A stretch of 64,000 nucleotides of DNA. It comes from Portunus trituberculatus (taxonomy: Eukaryota; Arthropoda; Malacostraca; Decapoda; Portunidae). Made by a program: the position numbers and the translations under genes. The notes below the pieces were generated by a model that had not been told where the DNA came from, searched no databases, and saw nothing but the letters and a program-made list of their open reading frames with translations. The DNA lies in assembly GCF_017591435.1 (NCBI RefSeq), contig NC_059278.1, forward strand, positions 11,441,832 through 11,505,831, read 5' to 3'. This document shows, in pieces, positions 34,963 to 48,445 of this stretch; the stretch's first letter is position 1, and each line of letters opens with the position of its first letter.

Positions 34963-35791
34963 TATTGTAGATTTCTGTAATAATTGGAATCTGGCAACTC
35001 TTATTAGCAATGGGAGTCACATGACTAGGCCGACAAGCACAGTCCTGTAAAGGCAACCATGGATGACACACACCCTCATGGGGAGTACATGAGGTTTATG
35101 AACGTCGCTGTGAGGGTTGGTCTCTGTCTCCCAGATCACTATCAGAATCATTACTGGAGTCTTCACTTTCTTCAGTCTCAATAAAAAAAAATCAGTGTCT
35201 TCATTTTCATCACTGTCCTCAATGTCATTACCATGTAACACTGACATAACATCACTTGGAGTACCGTTTCCTCCCTCCAGTTCACAGGGGTTGCGAGATG
35301 TCGCCCCCAAATGGGAAAAGATGACCTGTTGTGTGGGAACATATGTCTCAAGGCTCGAGGAGGTGAGTGAGAAAAGTTGCCAGATACCTCCACTTGCCCC
35401 AGGACCAATAGTGATGGGGAGAGACTCAAACATTTAGCACGGAAATATCATGATTTCCTAAACGATCCCTGACTGTACGCACGCCATGCACCAATCGTCC
35501 CAAAACGATCACTCTGCGTTAAGAGTTAGGTAAGTTTTTCCTACTGTATTATTTCTTCATTTCATACTATTATTTGGTATAAAAATGGGGCAAAAAGTGA
35601 TAAAAAAAATGACAGCTGGAGGTCCTGGTGTCAGTTTGAATTATTACCATACATTCTTCATTTTGGCTATCACGATTTTGGCTATAACATAGCAATAGAT
35701 TTACCAATTAGGCTCGATAGTGGAGGGTTGAGTGTACTATTGATATGCTAAGGATTTACCTCTTATCCCAATTTCAGCTACATGAACAAAC

Positions 35792-36003
35792 CTTCCTAAC
35801 AAGACCCAACAAGAAATCAAACTGCTGAGGATTGAAGCGTGTTGCTGCTGCAGCCATGATCCGATGGATGTTGTCCACCACATGAGGACTGGCCTTATCT
35901 GCCATGTGCCAGATGCGAGACAGCTCCTCCTGCTGCAGCTTTGGACCCATGAACTCCACCAGTTCTTTCATGCGGTCTGTGTATTGCACTTGATCAATGT
36001 TAC
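35792..36003 (-). CDS. USP24: USP24-like exon F
   Basis: 212-bp exon, acceptor GTTTTCCTCAG and donor AAG|GTTTGT. It starts with two bases completing Gly, then NIDQVQYTDRMKELVEF, LSRIWHMADK, VVDNIHRIMAAAATRFNPQQ. USP24 has NIDQAQYCDRIKGIIEL, LTKIWKIQ, VIENIHTIIAAAAVKFN. Part of the N-terminal armadillo-like scaffold, by family knowledge. Confidence 0.93.
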
Positions 36004-36163
36004 CTGAGGAAAACACAAAATCATCAGACAATTACACAACTCTCCTTTATTGTCATTTAATTTTGATGTTGAGTTTATCTACGAGATGCTACTATGAACA
36101 TATGAATTTAGTGATTATATAGCTCAACAAAACTTCAATTAAAACATATAGTAAGGAAATTAC

Positions 36164-36275
36164 CTTCAAGTGCAAGTGATAAAACTCGCTTGCTTGTCAT
36201 CCATTCTTGAATAATGTCTGTATCAATGACATTACTTCGACCTTTCTTACTGTCCTCAATCAGTCTTCCAAGTTC
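36164..36275 (-). CDS. USP24: USP24-like exon E
   Basis: 112-bp exon entering in phase 0 and leaving in phase 1 (donor GAAG|GTAATT). The peptide ELGRLIEDSKKGRSN... IDTDIIQEWM ... VLSLALEG corresponds to USP24 KLIEDS...AIDTDRLLDWL...VLSIALEGN. The split codon is completed by the first two bases of exon F, giving LEGNIDQ. Confidence 0.92.
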
Positions 36276-37837
36276 CTGTGTACAACAAATTAAAACTGAA
36301 ATAATCTTTTGTACCTTATAGACAAAAAACATGCAACAACACAACTCAGCCTACAGTCATGTGATATATGGATTCACATCACCTACTGGATATCACTATG
36401 CAAAATGGCATTGGTGATATTTCTTTGTGAGAGAAAACTAGCCAAGGGCAACAGAAATCATTAAACAAAAAGGCCCACTGAGGTACTAGTCCTCAAACAG
36501 GGTCAAGACTTTACTCAAACAGGGTTGAGAGTTAGCCAAAAGAATAAATAAAAGGATAAATATTTTGAAACCCCTCTTAAATGAGTTCAAACCATAGGAA
36601 TCAGGAAATGCAGAAGGAGGCAGAAAATTCCAGACTTTACCAGAGAAAGGGATGAATGATTGAGAGTACTGGTTAATTCATACATTAGAGAGATAGACAG
36701 AATAAGCATAAAAGAAAAAAAAAGTTTTGTGCAGAGGCTGTGGGAGGACTGTGGGAGGAAGGGAGGCATGCAGTTGGCTAGACCAAAAGAGCAGTTGGCA
36801 TGAAAATAGCAGTAGAAGATAGCAAGAGATACAACATTGCACCAGTGAGAGAGAGGCTGAAGACATTCAGTCCAAGGAGAAAAGTTGATAAGATGATTCC
36901 ACCATATCTAAGAGAGCAGTTTGAGTGGAATGCCCCTCTCATAGAGAAGGGAATCCAAAGCTTTTTGTCTTATTAACTCCTCTCCTCTGACTGACTGTCT
37001 TTAGCCTCTTTCTTACCACCGCATTGTTGCATCTCTTGCTATCTTCTACCACTTTTTCATGCCAACTGCGTGTGCTATACTATATGGTATGATATAACAT
37101 ACTCAGTAACATCTTGATATAGCTACTTTTATGAGGATTTTAGCTACTCTTTCATGAAGTGAGTGACTTGGCTAAGTAAATAAGCACCAAACTAACATCT
37201 CCCAGCATTGATCTAGCATAATAGGAGAGAATAATACAGCTGTTGTCGTGTTCAACTATCGTAATCTGTTGTTCATGGTGTAGTGGAATGGATATTGCAG
37301 CAAGAATTAACTGGTTATCCAATACATCTGCTAAGTTTAACTAAGGCAGGCCAGTCAGATGTTTGTTTTGATTAGATATAGTATACAACACTACTCTCAC
37401 CAGGAAACTCAAGTTGCCTATTTTCAATTAAAATTGTTTCCATGTACTAGGAAGATGATCTACATAATTTGGACTTTTATGTGGCACAGACATGTCTTCA
37501 TGTTTAATGTCATCTGCATTAATACACTTTCGATAACTGGTGTACTTCATTGGAAAACTAGAGATGACCAAATAAATCTAAATGCCATTTCACTAGAAAA
37601 TCAAATAAAATATTTTTGTTTATGCATAGTTTAAGACGTTCCCTATGATTGGCAGAGCGGCGATACACATAAATTGTTGTCACTTCAGTGCAGGTCAAGC
37701 CAGCGAAACGAGAAGAGCAGAGTGTTGTTTCGGAGAACACCCAAAATGAGAATATTTGCCCATCGGTGGGACACATACTGTAAGAAATCTATCACTTCTC
37801 TGCAATACGACCCACTTTATTATCTATTTTCTTTTTT
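36276..37837. other. USP24 intron between exons D and E, no recognised feature
   Basis: No inverted ends, SINE boxes or coding similarity recognised. 36540-36960 has the look of an old dispersed repeat but cannot be named. Confidence 0.4.
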
Positions 37838-38003
37838 ATTTATACCATGTGGGCTTTTCACGGGAATTTATTGACTAAAGGGGATACTTTTTTTGGTACC
37901 TCCTATCTCAAAGCCCACCCGCTACGAAGCCGTTGCCCCGAGCGAGGAAGCCCAACCTACACTCGGGTCGTGGACAGAATTTGAACCCATGCGCAAGGAG
38001 ACA
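37838..38003 (-). mobile_element. tRNA-derived SINE family 2, minus copy
   Basis: Reverse complement of the element at 53821-54014. A B-box-like GGGTTCAAATTCTGTCC is followed by GAGTGTAGGTTGGGCTTCCT, GGGGCAACGGCTTC and GTAGCGGGTGGGCTTTGAGA, then CCCGTGAAAAGCCCACATGG. Confidence 0.85.
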
Positions 38004-38584
38004 CCTCAATAAAGTGAATTATTGAAGCTTATCAAGGAAAGTCCAACTGTGATATATCAGTTTGGACTATTTGTTATAGAGAAGTTTTATGTTTTTCTGA
38101 ATGAAAAATGCAAGATAATATAATTTTTCAGTTATTTTTTATAGCAGATATATTTTTTATTTATTATGTTTTATTTCTTTACTTATATTTATTTATATGT
38201 GCAATTCAAAAGGGTCACCAATGGCAGCTTTTTTTACTATTTGTCCAAATATCAGTAAAAAATTTTTAAAATCAATGAAGCTTGTCAAGGAAAGTCCAAT
38301 TGTGATACCTGTTTCAATAATCACCATGTAACAAAGCTTTTGTCCTTGAGTTGAAACTGTTATTTCTTATTTGTTTATGTCTAGAAAACATGAAAAAATA
38401 CTTATATTCATTTCTAATTTTGCTTTTGTGTTCAGGATAATGACATTTTTTAAATTTACCCATTCTCATAGGGACAAAGTGGCAAATTTGAAGTTTGACT
38501 TGAACAAAGTAGATACAAAACGACATATAATGCAATAATAGCATTTATTTATTCTAGAATTAGACCAGTGAGACAATAGACACA
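38004..38584. other. 3' flank of the split conserved gene, with direct repeats
   Basis: TCAAGGAAAGTCCAA(C/T)TGTGATA occurs twice (about 38034 and 38285). A block of about 60 bp at 38068-38130 (TTATAGAGAAGTTTTATGTT) recurs in the same orientation at 48543-48605, on the other side of the gene. Confidence 0.5.
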
Positions 38585-40056
38585 TTAGAAATGAGTAGTT
38601 CTTCTAGATTTACGCTTATACTGTAGATTACTTTCACGAATCAGTCCCCAAATGTAGTCTCCCATCATGTTTTCAATATAAGACCCTTGGTAGCGGCGTT
38701 CAAAGTCCAATATATCCTGGTGGAAGCGTTCGCCCTGCTCCTCAGAGTACGCTCCCATGTTTTCCTTAAATCTATGAAGATAGGCATCAAGGATATGGAC
38801 TTTAAGTTAAGGGACATCCTGCAACCCATCTTGCCGTAGTTTGTCACCAAGTTCTCTACAAGTTCCACATAGTTTTCGGCCTTTATGATTCCCCAAGAAG
38901 CCAAGAACTACTGCGACAAAGCTGTCCCATGCTGCTCTCTCTGTCCTTGAGAGTTTTTTGGGAAACTCCTTGCACTCCATGACCTTTTTTATTTGTGGAC
39001 CAATAAAGACACCAGCTTCAACTTTCACTGGAGACAACTTGGGGAAGAAATCTTGGAGGTACTTGAAAGCTGGGGACTCCTTATCTAGAGCTCTGACGAA
39101 CTGTTTCATAAGGCCCAGTTTTAAGTGGAGTGGAGGAAACAGTACTTTTCTGGGATCCAACAATGGCTTCCATTTGACATTCTTCCCCACACTAAACTCG
39201 GTTCGCTGTGGCCAGTCCCACTTGAGGTAGTGTGCCATGGTATCTCTGCTGTCTCAAAGGCAAAGATAACAAGGATACTTGGTAAAGCCGCTTTGGAGAC
39301 CCATCAGGAAAGCCACCATTTTGAAGTCTCCTATAACCTCCCAACGGTACTCTTCATATTTCAAGGCATCTAACAACATTTTGACACTCTTGTATTCCTC
39401 TTTGAGCTGAACAGAGTGGGCAAGGGGGAGAGATGGGTACATATTCCTGTTATGAAGCAGCACTGCTTTGAGGCTTCTGCATGAGCTGTCGATAAAGAGC
39501 CGCCACTCTTTGGAGTTAAGGGTAATTCCAATTGCCTCAAACAGACCAGTCACATTGTGGCAAAAGCAAAGCTCATCTTGACGAGTGAAAAAGCTTGAAA
39601 AATGCTGGTGACGCTTTCTCTGACCTGACATGTGCACACTCTCATCTAGCAAATTCCACTGCTTGAGTCTCGATGTTAAAAGCTTGCCATTTGACTTCGT
39701 GAGGCCAAGATCTCTGATCAGGTCATTGATGTCTTCTTGGCTGGGGTAGTATGGATTTCTGTCATCAGTTGCATCTCTGAACTCTGGATCAGTGTCTTCA
39801 TGTTCTTCTGAACTACTTTCCTTTTGTAAACACTGCTGCTCTCTCTTAGAAGGAGTGGGTGCAGGGAGCTCAGAACAGTGTGGCACTGGCACAATAGATG
39901 ACAGGTCAGGATATATGATAGCAGGCGCATTTTTGCCTTCTCGACATTTGGAAGGGTCTACCATACAGAAAAAGCAATTGCTTGAGTGATCAGTTGGTTC
40001 TCTTCAAATTCGGGGGATTGCAAATCTCATAGCTCTGTTCTCCCCTTTGTACCAAC
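38585..40056 (-). pseudogene. Conserved invertebrate protein of unknown function, exon 2 (decayed)
   Basis: A long minus-strand coding region. It has GWYKGENRAMRFAIPRI, NCFFCMVDPSKC, LTSRLKQWNLL, EWRLFIDSSCRSLKAVLLHN, GFTKYPCYLCL, HLKLGLMKQFVRALDKESPA, VFIGPQIKKVME and, in the shifted final frame, GAYSEEQGERFHQDILDFER then MMGDYIWGLIRES before the stop. I recognise this as a large multi-copy protein family in insects, hydra and other invertebrates with no function known to me. Damage: TGA at two expected Trp codons (about 40005 and 39252) and two single-base shifts (about 38880 and 38810). Confidence 0.8.
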
Positions 40057-40151
40057 CAGTAAAAAGCAGAATGAAAACATAAATATAAAAATACAGATAC
40101 ATTCAACTCAGTGTAGTAGGATATGTTAAAATAAAAAAAGTATATATTGTG

Positions 40152-40154
<3 letters not shown>

Positions 40155-40221
<67 letters not shown>
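40155..40221. repeat. (TA)n tract A
   Basis: Flanks element h on its left. The first of a series of TA tracts between the two exons of the split gene. Confidence 0.97.
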
Positions 40222-40224
<3 letters not shown>

Positions 40225-40689
40225 TAAGTCCTTGTTATACGGTACATATGCGTTCCTGAAAACCTTACCGCATATCGAATTTATCGTATACCGAACCTAT
40301 TATAACATGTAATAATAGGGAATTCGTTCCAGGACGTCAAAAGTCACCCCTACAAATATTAAAATAACATGAAAATAATCATTAAAAAAAAAAAAAAGTA
40401 AAGTACTGTGCAAAAGAAGTAAACAAAATGTTTTTATTTGCCTTTCAATCGCCTTGTATTCTATCAGATGATGTCCTTCCCGAGGCTAAGGGACAGTAGG
40501 GATTTCAGCCATTACTCATCTTCCGCCGAGTGGGCAGACGTAGCCGTCTGCACTGTCGGAAGCAGATGTAGATGTAGCAGGATCGGCACGTTTCAATGGT
40601 TTGAAGAAAGAGGATATTGAGGAAGGGCCAGCTGTAGCAGGGTGATAGGGACAGTGTGTCTGACTGGCTTAAAGAATGAGTAGATAGAG

Positions 40690-41270
40690 GACTGTTTAGT
40701 TTTTCTTGTTTTTTTCATCATAGATTTCTTGATAAATCTTGACACTTTTCTCTACATCACGAGCATCCTGGCAGGATTTGGGTCACGTTCCTTCAGAGTT
40801 TCCAGAGCTTTTTTGATACCATTGAGACATTCTCTGAGAGTTTTGTTGTCCAGGCCAGGCACAGGTTTTTCTTCCTCGTCTCCCTCTTCTGCCTCCTGTG
40901 ATGCCTTGTCTAGCTCTATAAGTTCATCATTTGAGAGAGATTCAGCATGGCTTTCCAAAAGATCTTGAACATCATCATCATCAACTTCATCGAAGCCAGC
41001 CCTATGGCACAGATTTACTGTCATTTCTGATCACACCGATGTCGTCTTCAGCGAAGCCTGGGAAGTCATGCGCACATTCTGGCCATACTTTATTCCATGC
41101 CAAGTTCATGGTAGACATCTTCGCTTCGTCCCAAGATGACTTCATGTTATTTAAGGCGTGCTTGATGTTATATGACTTCCATCATTCACTGATAGTGGGC
41201 TTGTCAGTCACATCAGTGCCCTTTATCAGTTGCTGTATGGTTTGCCGCTGGTAGTTTTTTAGTGTTTGCC
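40690..41270 (-). pseudogene. Tigger-type transposase C-terminal remnant
   Basis: Coding is continuous from about 41270 (KNYQRQTIQQLIKGTDVTDK) with one stop before WKSYNIKHAL and a frame change near 41005. It then runs open to 40752 (RECLNGIKKALETLKERDPN). This is the region after the DDE core in jerky/Tigger transposases. The catalytic core is absent. Confidence 0.75.
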
Positions 41271-41408
41271 ATGATTATTATGAATATATTTGTGCTTACA
41301 TTAGACCCTTTAATATTCCATTTATTCATCTAATTATTAATGCAGTTAAAAAAAGGGAGGGACGGGAAGAGATAATAGGCTCCAAGGGTGGTCAAGTTAA
41401 AGTCAGTA

Positions 41409-41864
41409 CACTCGACCGAAACAACGGACCTCCCATCAACGGATTTTGGAAACTACGGACAAATTCTGGAGTCCGGTTTAATCTATGGACGAATATTAAA
41501 ATGCCCGCGATTGTCCATTCCTGGCAAATTATTGTCCGGTAGGTGGCGGGTCGGTTGCATCATCAGCTGTTGGCCGCCATGTTTAATCTTCAGCCTGTGC
41601 GTTTTCAACCAACAGCAAACATTGTCCAGTGCTTACCACGGCTTTTTTATGCATTTGTACCCTTCTCATGAGTGCTTAACCTATCCAAAATGCCTCCTAA
41701 ACCTAGTAAACCAGTGAAGCGTAATCGAAAGGCTCTTCCAGTGGCTGCTAACCTTGAACTAATACAAAAAATTTGAAAATTTTACATATTTTACGTACAT
41801 TTTATACAGCTTTTTACGTACTTTTGCAATCTATGGAAAGGGTCGTGAACGCATTTGTCGAGTG
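41409..41864 (+). mobile_element. Tigger-like element g2, nested in h
   Basis: Starts CACTCGACCGAAACAACGG and ends GCATTTGTCGAGTG, TA-flanked. It is a longer relative of g1. It contains a transposase start MPPKPSKPVKRNRKALPVAA (from about 41691) ending quickly at a stop, so this copy keeps a piece of the HTH domain that g1 has lost. Confidence 0.8.
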
Positions 41865-42062
41865 TACTGTGAGTGGCGGGGAGGTGTGGTGTGGATGACG
41901 TCATCACTTCTGGTCCCCTGCGCTGGGCCCTCTTGGATGACATGAGCAGATACCATATCTGAGAATTTTTCTTACCATATATCGAATCAAAAGTAGTAAT
42001 TTCCAAATACCGTAACTGTGAATTTACCGTATAAAGAACTACCATATAACGAGGACTTACTG

Positions 42063-42074
42063 TGTATATATATG

Positions 42075-42140
<66 letters not shown>
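42063..42140. repeat. (TA)n tract B
   Basis: Between element h and the Penelope-like palindrome. Confidence 0.95.
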
Positions 42141-42142
<2 letters not shown>

Positions 42143-42940
42143 CTTGTAGGCAGACGAGGTTGAAAGCTATAGAGCATTCTCCTTTGTTTAACTTTTGTGC
42201 ACGGTTTCTATGTGCCGTACTGTTTTTCTGCCTTTTCTCTAAGTTGGTGAAGCAGTTGGCTAAAGGTCAGCGACGCCGGAGAAATCTCTTCATCTTCAGG
42301 CTGTGGTTGTGTGAGGCATGTGCGCCTCTTATATATGTTTCCGTTGGGTCAGAGTAGGTAGATGCGAGCGCGCGCTGTGATTGGCTGGATTAGTTAGGTG
42401 GCTCTGTGTGTCTGGTCTACACGCTGGTTGGCTGCTCGTCGTTTCAGAGTGGGGAGGATTTGTAGGTTCTCTGTTTGAATGTTGATGGATGGCTGCATTA
42501 TGTTGATATAGATGGCTTTGAGGAAAAATAGTCTTCGGGGGTCGTTTTCTCTGTCTATATCAACATAATGCAGCCATCCATCAACATTCAAACAGAGAAC
42601 CTACAAATCCTCCCCACTCTGAAACGACAAGCAGCCAACCAGCGCGTAGACCAGACACACAGAGCCACCTAACTAATCCAGCCAATCACAGCGCAGCACT
42701 GCGCATCACCTACCTACTCTGACCCAACGGAAACATATATAAGACGCGCACATGCCTCACACAACCACAGCCTGAAGATGGAGAGAGATTCAAACGCCGC
42801 TGACCTTAGCCAACTGCTTCACCAACTTAGAGAAAAGACAGAAAACAGTACGGCACATAGAAACCGTACACAAAAAGTTAAACAAAGGAGAATGCTCTAT
42901 AGCTTTCAACCTCGTCTGTCTACAAGAAAATATCCTCCCT
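42141..42940 (+). mobile_element. Penelope-like fragments in a head-to-head palindrome
   Basis: Two inverted arms of about 370 bp (42141-42511 and 42555-42931) with a 43-bp spacer. The right arm codes NCFTNLEKRQKTVRHIE, VHKKLNKGECSIAFNLVCLQ and ENILPGYTN, which resembles the N-terminal region of Penelope-like reverse transcriptases. A TATATAAG box lies 5' of it at about 42737. Assignment to Penelope is by motif impression only. Confidence 0.6.
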
Positions 42941-42949
42941 GGCTATACA

Positions 42950-42951
<2 letters not shown>

Positions 42952-43009
<58 letters not shown>
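42952..43009. repeat. (TA)n tract C
   Basis: Between the palindrome and element i1. Confidence 0.97.
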
Positions 43010-43011
<2 letters not shown>

Positions 43012-43014
<3 letters not shown>

Positions 43015-44162
43015 TAAGGTCCCAGGTTACGTCGGTCTCGAGTTACGTCAAACTCGCACTTATGTCAATCCACTATAAAGCAATTTAAGATTTAAAAAAT
43101 TGAAAATTTATAAATCGTAAAGCGCGGGTTTATTGTTATTGTTGGCCGCCAGGCGTCACTAGTGGTTATCCACCACACCGCCCACCTCAAGCTTGAATAC
43201 AATAACACTCTACGTACCTCAGTTTCACCACACCGTCGCCCCTGGCAAGAGTGTTCCTACATCTGCGTTTGCTGACTATCTTAGTATCTTGCTCAATGGC
43301 ACCAAAAAGAAAACTCCTGAGTGATAGCAGTGATGCTAAGAAAAGGAAAACCATTACGCTACAAGAAAAAGTGGACATAATTAAAAGACATGAAAAGGGA
43401 GGCAGAGCTGTGTGTAAGGGAGTGAAGAAGAAAATGGGAAGCTCGTTACCATGACAACGGGGAGGTTGACGACCTTGAGAGCTCGCGCACCTATCACAAC
43501 AATAACAACTCCGGAGCCTTCGTCTGGGCCACACGACACTTGCAGCTCATTTGCACCATCTGCGCCTGTCTGCTGATCCCTATTGCCCTTTCCTATTGCA
43601 TTTCCTGCTCCGCTGCCCACGCTTCTACTCCCACCGCACTGCACTACGCTCCCAGCTGTCCACCCTGGGTGTCACAACATTCGACCTGCCTACCCTCCTG
43701 GCGGCCTCAGGCATCCACCCCTCTGGCAACATGCAGTCCTTCGTCATGCCCTAATCAACAACAAAAACAAGCTTGTGTTTCATATTCCTACATACTTGTA
43801 AATAATATAACAATATAACTAACCTTTTACTTATATAACGCTTCTACTCCTACCGCACTCCCCAAAGCTCCCAGCTGTCTGCCCTGGGCGTCACAACATT
43901 CGACCTGTCTATCCTCCTGGCGGCCTCAGGCCGCCCCTCTCAGCAACCTGCAGTCCTTCGCTATGCCCTAATCAATATATTCCTACATAGTTGTAAATAA
44001 TATACCAGTATAACAATATAACCTTTACTTACCTGAATAACCATAAAAATGATTGGTTGAAAACTCGATAATATGCTTTGAAAGTACAAAAACTCGAGTT
44101 ACGTACAAAATCGACTTACGTCATGTTTCAGGAACGTAACTCTGACGTAACTTACCTTACTG
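43012..44162 (+). mobile_element. Tigger-like transposon i1 with HTH start
   Basis: Ends are CAGTAAGGTCCCAGGTTACG and ACGTAACTTACCTTACTG. From 43296 it codes MAPKRKLLSDSSDAKKRKTI then TLQEKVDIIKRHEKGGRAVC, the N-terminal CENP-B/Tigger HTH. The rest of the transposase is missing. A sister of i2. A block of about 130 bp (TTCTACTCCCACCGCACTGC) is duplicated at about 43620 and 43840. Confidence 0.88.

Positions 44163-45403
<1,241 letters not shown>

Positions 45404-45463
<60 letters not shown>
45404..45463. repeat. (TA)n tract E
   Basis: Between i2 and k2. Confidence 0.96.
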
Positions 45464-45466
<3 letters not shown>

Positions 45467-46452
45467 GCAACCCCCGTTTAACGAAGGTTCACACAACGAA
45501 ATTTCGCTACAACGAAGGTTTCATTTTACTACCATCTGCTCGTTTAACGAACACCAAACTCGCTTTAACGAAGTTTCATCCAGGTAATTTTTTTTCAAAA
45601 TTTGAAAGCCCCACCATATCACGCAAGCTGACAGGCTTTTGAATACACCAGGAGCTGCTGGTACTAAGGCCTGCCTCAGGAAAAATCCTGGGACACCTGT
45701 AGAATAAAGATCAAGATCAAGATCAAGCCTCTCGTGGACAACACGCGCAACACTCACTCCCCAGTCAAAACATAACAGCCTCAGCAGCAGCTTGTCTTCC
45801 CTAGCTCAACTTAACACCAAAATGCCCTGCAATTGGCCTAGTGTTTGTAAGAAGACCAGGAAGTCTCTTACTCTCCAAATGAAGCTAGATATTATTCAGA
45901 CATGAGAGAGGCCAGAAAACTATAGCAGTGCTGGCCACTATCTTGACTCCATATTATACTGTCTCTATTTTCAAGTCAGCAGAGTCTATTAAGGAGGCTG
46001 GTGAGACCGTATCTTCTTTGCAAGCTAAAAGAACCACCTGAACTCTTGACTCTACAATGGATAAAATGGAAAGCGTTGTGGAAATGTGGTACATAAGTTT
46101 TGTATGCAGTACAATGATGTGCACTTTGTTTACATTCCACAGGTTGCCGGTTAGTGTCCTTCCCGTTTCACTCTTCCTCCCTTCATAAAGTTAAGATCAT
46201 CAACATTATAAAGTTACATACATACATACATTAGTGTACATTATAATGACTTAAATTAAACTACCTAAATGTTTAACTTCATAATTCTTACTTTCATTAA
46301 ACCTTTTACTGTACTATGATGCACTCTCGCTTTGCTTACTCTCAATGGAAGTTCAAATCAGGGGTTAAACTTGTTATAATCAGTTCGCTTAACAAGTTTC
46401 GCTTAACGAAGTGTTTTTTAGGAACGTAACCCCTTTGTTAAACGGGGGTTGC

Positions 46453-46455
<3 letters not shown>
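45464..46455 (+). mobile_element. Tigger-like element k2 in (TA)n
   Basis: Ends are CAGGCAACCCCCGTTTAACG and AACGGGGGTTGCCTG on TA tracts. Same family as k1, k3 and k4. The HTH-coding area (about 45820-45960: KKTRKSLTLQMKLDIIQT) is broken. Confidence 0.9.

Positions 46456-46531
<76 letters not shown>
46456..46531. repeat. (TA)n tract F
   Basis: Between k2 and the Tc1 element. Confidence 0.96.
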
Positions 46532-46534
<3 letters not shown>

Positions 46535-47922
46535 TCAGCACCGAAAGTGATGGCGCAGCATGTTTTTTCGCTTCGCAACAAAAGAAAAATAGAAAGTTAT
46601 TTTCATGGTATTTATCTTTCCTCTAGTACTTGGTTGGGTTACCATGCCTCTTCAGGCAACTCTGTAAACGTTTTGGAACAGATAAAGCCAGGTTTTGTAG
46701 GAATGAAGGCTCCAGGTTTTCCCAAATCTCCTGGATGTGGTTGACAAGTTTGTCCACTGTGGAGGTGTCACGGCCACGTAAGCGCGCTTTATCAAACTCC
46801 AGATGTTCTCTATCGGGTTTAAATCAGGGCTATTACCTGGCCAATCTTTGATGTATTCAATGTTGACCCAGTCAAACCAATTTTTGATCAATTTGGCGGT
46901 GTGAGCTGGTGCACCGTCTTGCATAAATATTTCACTGTTGCATTTAGTGAAACAGTCCTCAAGGTGTTCGGCAAGAAGCTCAAGATAGCGATCTTTGTTA
47001 ATAGTGACATTTTTTGGCAACACTACCAATGTCCCAGTGCCATGATACCCAAATGCTCCCCATACCATAACATTTGCTGGGTGTTTTACAGTTCCCTCAG
47101 TGTACTTAGGGAGGTAAGGATCTGAGCCAGGACGTAGCCTAACTTTCCCTCCTCAGTTGCCAGTCACTGTAAAAGTTGTCTCATCAGACCAGAGAACTGT
47201 TTTCCACTTCTCTGGATCCCATGCTAAATGTTTACGGCAAAACAACTTCCTTTTCTTCTTTTGTACCGCTGTTAAAATGGGTTTCTTTCGTGGTGCACAA
47301 TACCAGAATTTTAGGTCGTCACGAAGGCGTTTCTGAATTGTTCGCACTGAGACTTCCTGAAGGAGCCTAGGGTTCTTTTCCTTGAGTTCTTTGGCACTGA
47401 TGCGTGGTTAATTGTCCACTTGACGCTTCAGTATCTTCAGGGTCCTCGTAGATGTGACACGAGGCCTCCCAGTCCTCTTCTTCTCAGAAGGTGGCGGGAC
47501 ACTCCCTCCCGCGTCCATGCATTTTTTTGTCCAACGCTGCACACTACGGAGTGTAACACCCGTGATAGCAGCAATTTCTTTATTTCCTTTTCCTACTTGG
47601 CTCAGGGTACTTATAGCTGCAATTTGATCTTTTGTCAGCTCCTTCCTTGGCCCCACTGCTACGCACAAGATAGGTTAGCAATGCAAACTTTGTAAGAAAA
47701 AACACATGGTGCAACATAGACAGTCAGACATACCCAGCCCGTATGAAGTAATGCCTCACACTGAGACAGTTACACTTCATCAGCTGCTCAAGGTCATGTG
47801 TATGAGCCCACTATTTACGCGCCAACAAAATCGGCGGATTTGATCCTTTTTGCTAGGGGATGGTTTGATTCCGCGAAAATTATGGCGCGGATGTTTCACG
47901 CCATCACTTTGGGCGCTGACTG
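46532..47922 (-). mobile_element. Tc1-type transposon p (1.39 kb) in (TA)n
   Basis: Ends are CAGTCAGCACCGAAAGTGAT and (inverted) CAGTCAGCGCCCAAAGTGAT, TA-flanked. A near full-length transposase lies on the minus strand. Size and layout are standard for Tc1. Confidence 0.95.
46623..47668 (-). pseudogene. Tc1-like transposase, broken
   Basis: HTH: LTKDQIAAISTLSQVGKGNK and KKRTGRPRVTS. Catalytic boxes: WSDETTF (first Asp, about 47180), MQDGAPAHTAK (second Asp, about 46920), DWPGNSPDLNPIENIW (the D..N..E box with final Glu, about 46835). Damage: TAA at about 47410, TGA at about 47157, and a frame change after the SLIKR segment at about 46790. The DDE residues are otherwise kept, so decay looks recent. 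Confidence 0.92.
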
Positions 47923-48221
<299 letters not shown>

Positions 48222-48236
48222 TAGTGTTTTTCTTAT

Positions 48237-48444
48237 CTCTCAGAGTTCTTTTGCAGAGTTCGCAGGTGAAATGAGGTGCCCAAGGTTTGTTCTGATCCCC
48301 GATAGGCATACCGAAATATGCATTGTAGGCCTCACGCATTTTCAGTGATCTTTCCAGAGAGTACTTTTTAGCTCTAGTTTTAATAAACTTGCCACAGACG
48401 TAGCAAAATGCGTCTGCCGGATGATTACAACCTCTGGATGCCAT
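48237..48444 (-). pseudogene. Conserved invertebrate protein of unknown function, exon 1
   Basis: ATG at 48444. MASRGCNHPADAFCYVCGKF, KTRAKKYSLERSLKM, AYFGMPIGDQNKPWAPHFTC then ELCKRTLR. This is the Cys-rich start of the same family as 38585-40056, which resumes with GWYKGE as expected. The donor position reads GAG|ATAAG instead of GTAAG and the partner acceptor reads CTG instead of CAG, so both splice sites look mutated. Phase 1 at both sides would restore E-G-W-Y. The two exons are 8.2 kb apart, separated by (TA)n and transposons. Confidence 0.75.
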
Positions 48445-48445
48445 G

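Larger units (their letters stand above)
32452..35734 (+). mobile_element. Pogo/Tigger-like element s carrying nested hAT and d1 elements
   Basis: Ends are CACTTAACCCTCTGCTATCG and CGATAGTGGAGGGTTGAGTG, TA-flanked. An internal plus-strand peptide EVNYAKKHGNRAAARAFGPT resembles the Psq/pogo-type HTH start of such transposases. A hAT element (32603-33190) and Tigger element d1 (33797-34962) are inserted within it. A minus-strand acidic tail (SDENEDTDFF) appears at about 35200. Confidence 0.8.
40222..42062 (-). mobile_element. Tigger-like transposon h, inserted in (TA)n
   Basis: Ends are CAGTAAGTCCTTGTTATACG and AACGAGGACTTACTG. Both flanks are TA-rich. The minus strand at about 40690-41270 codes the C-terminal part of a Tigger/jerky-type DDE transposase: NMKSSWDEAKMSTMNLAWNK, WPECAHDFPGF, then DEVDDDDVQDLLESHAESLS and NDELIELDKASQEAEEG. 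Element g2 is nested inside. Confidence 0.85.
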
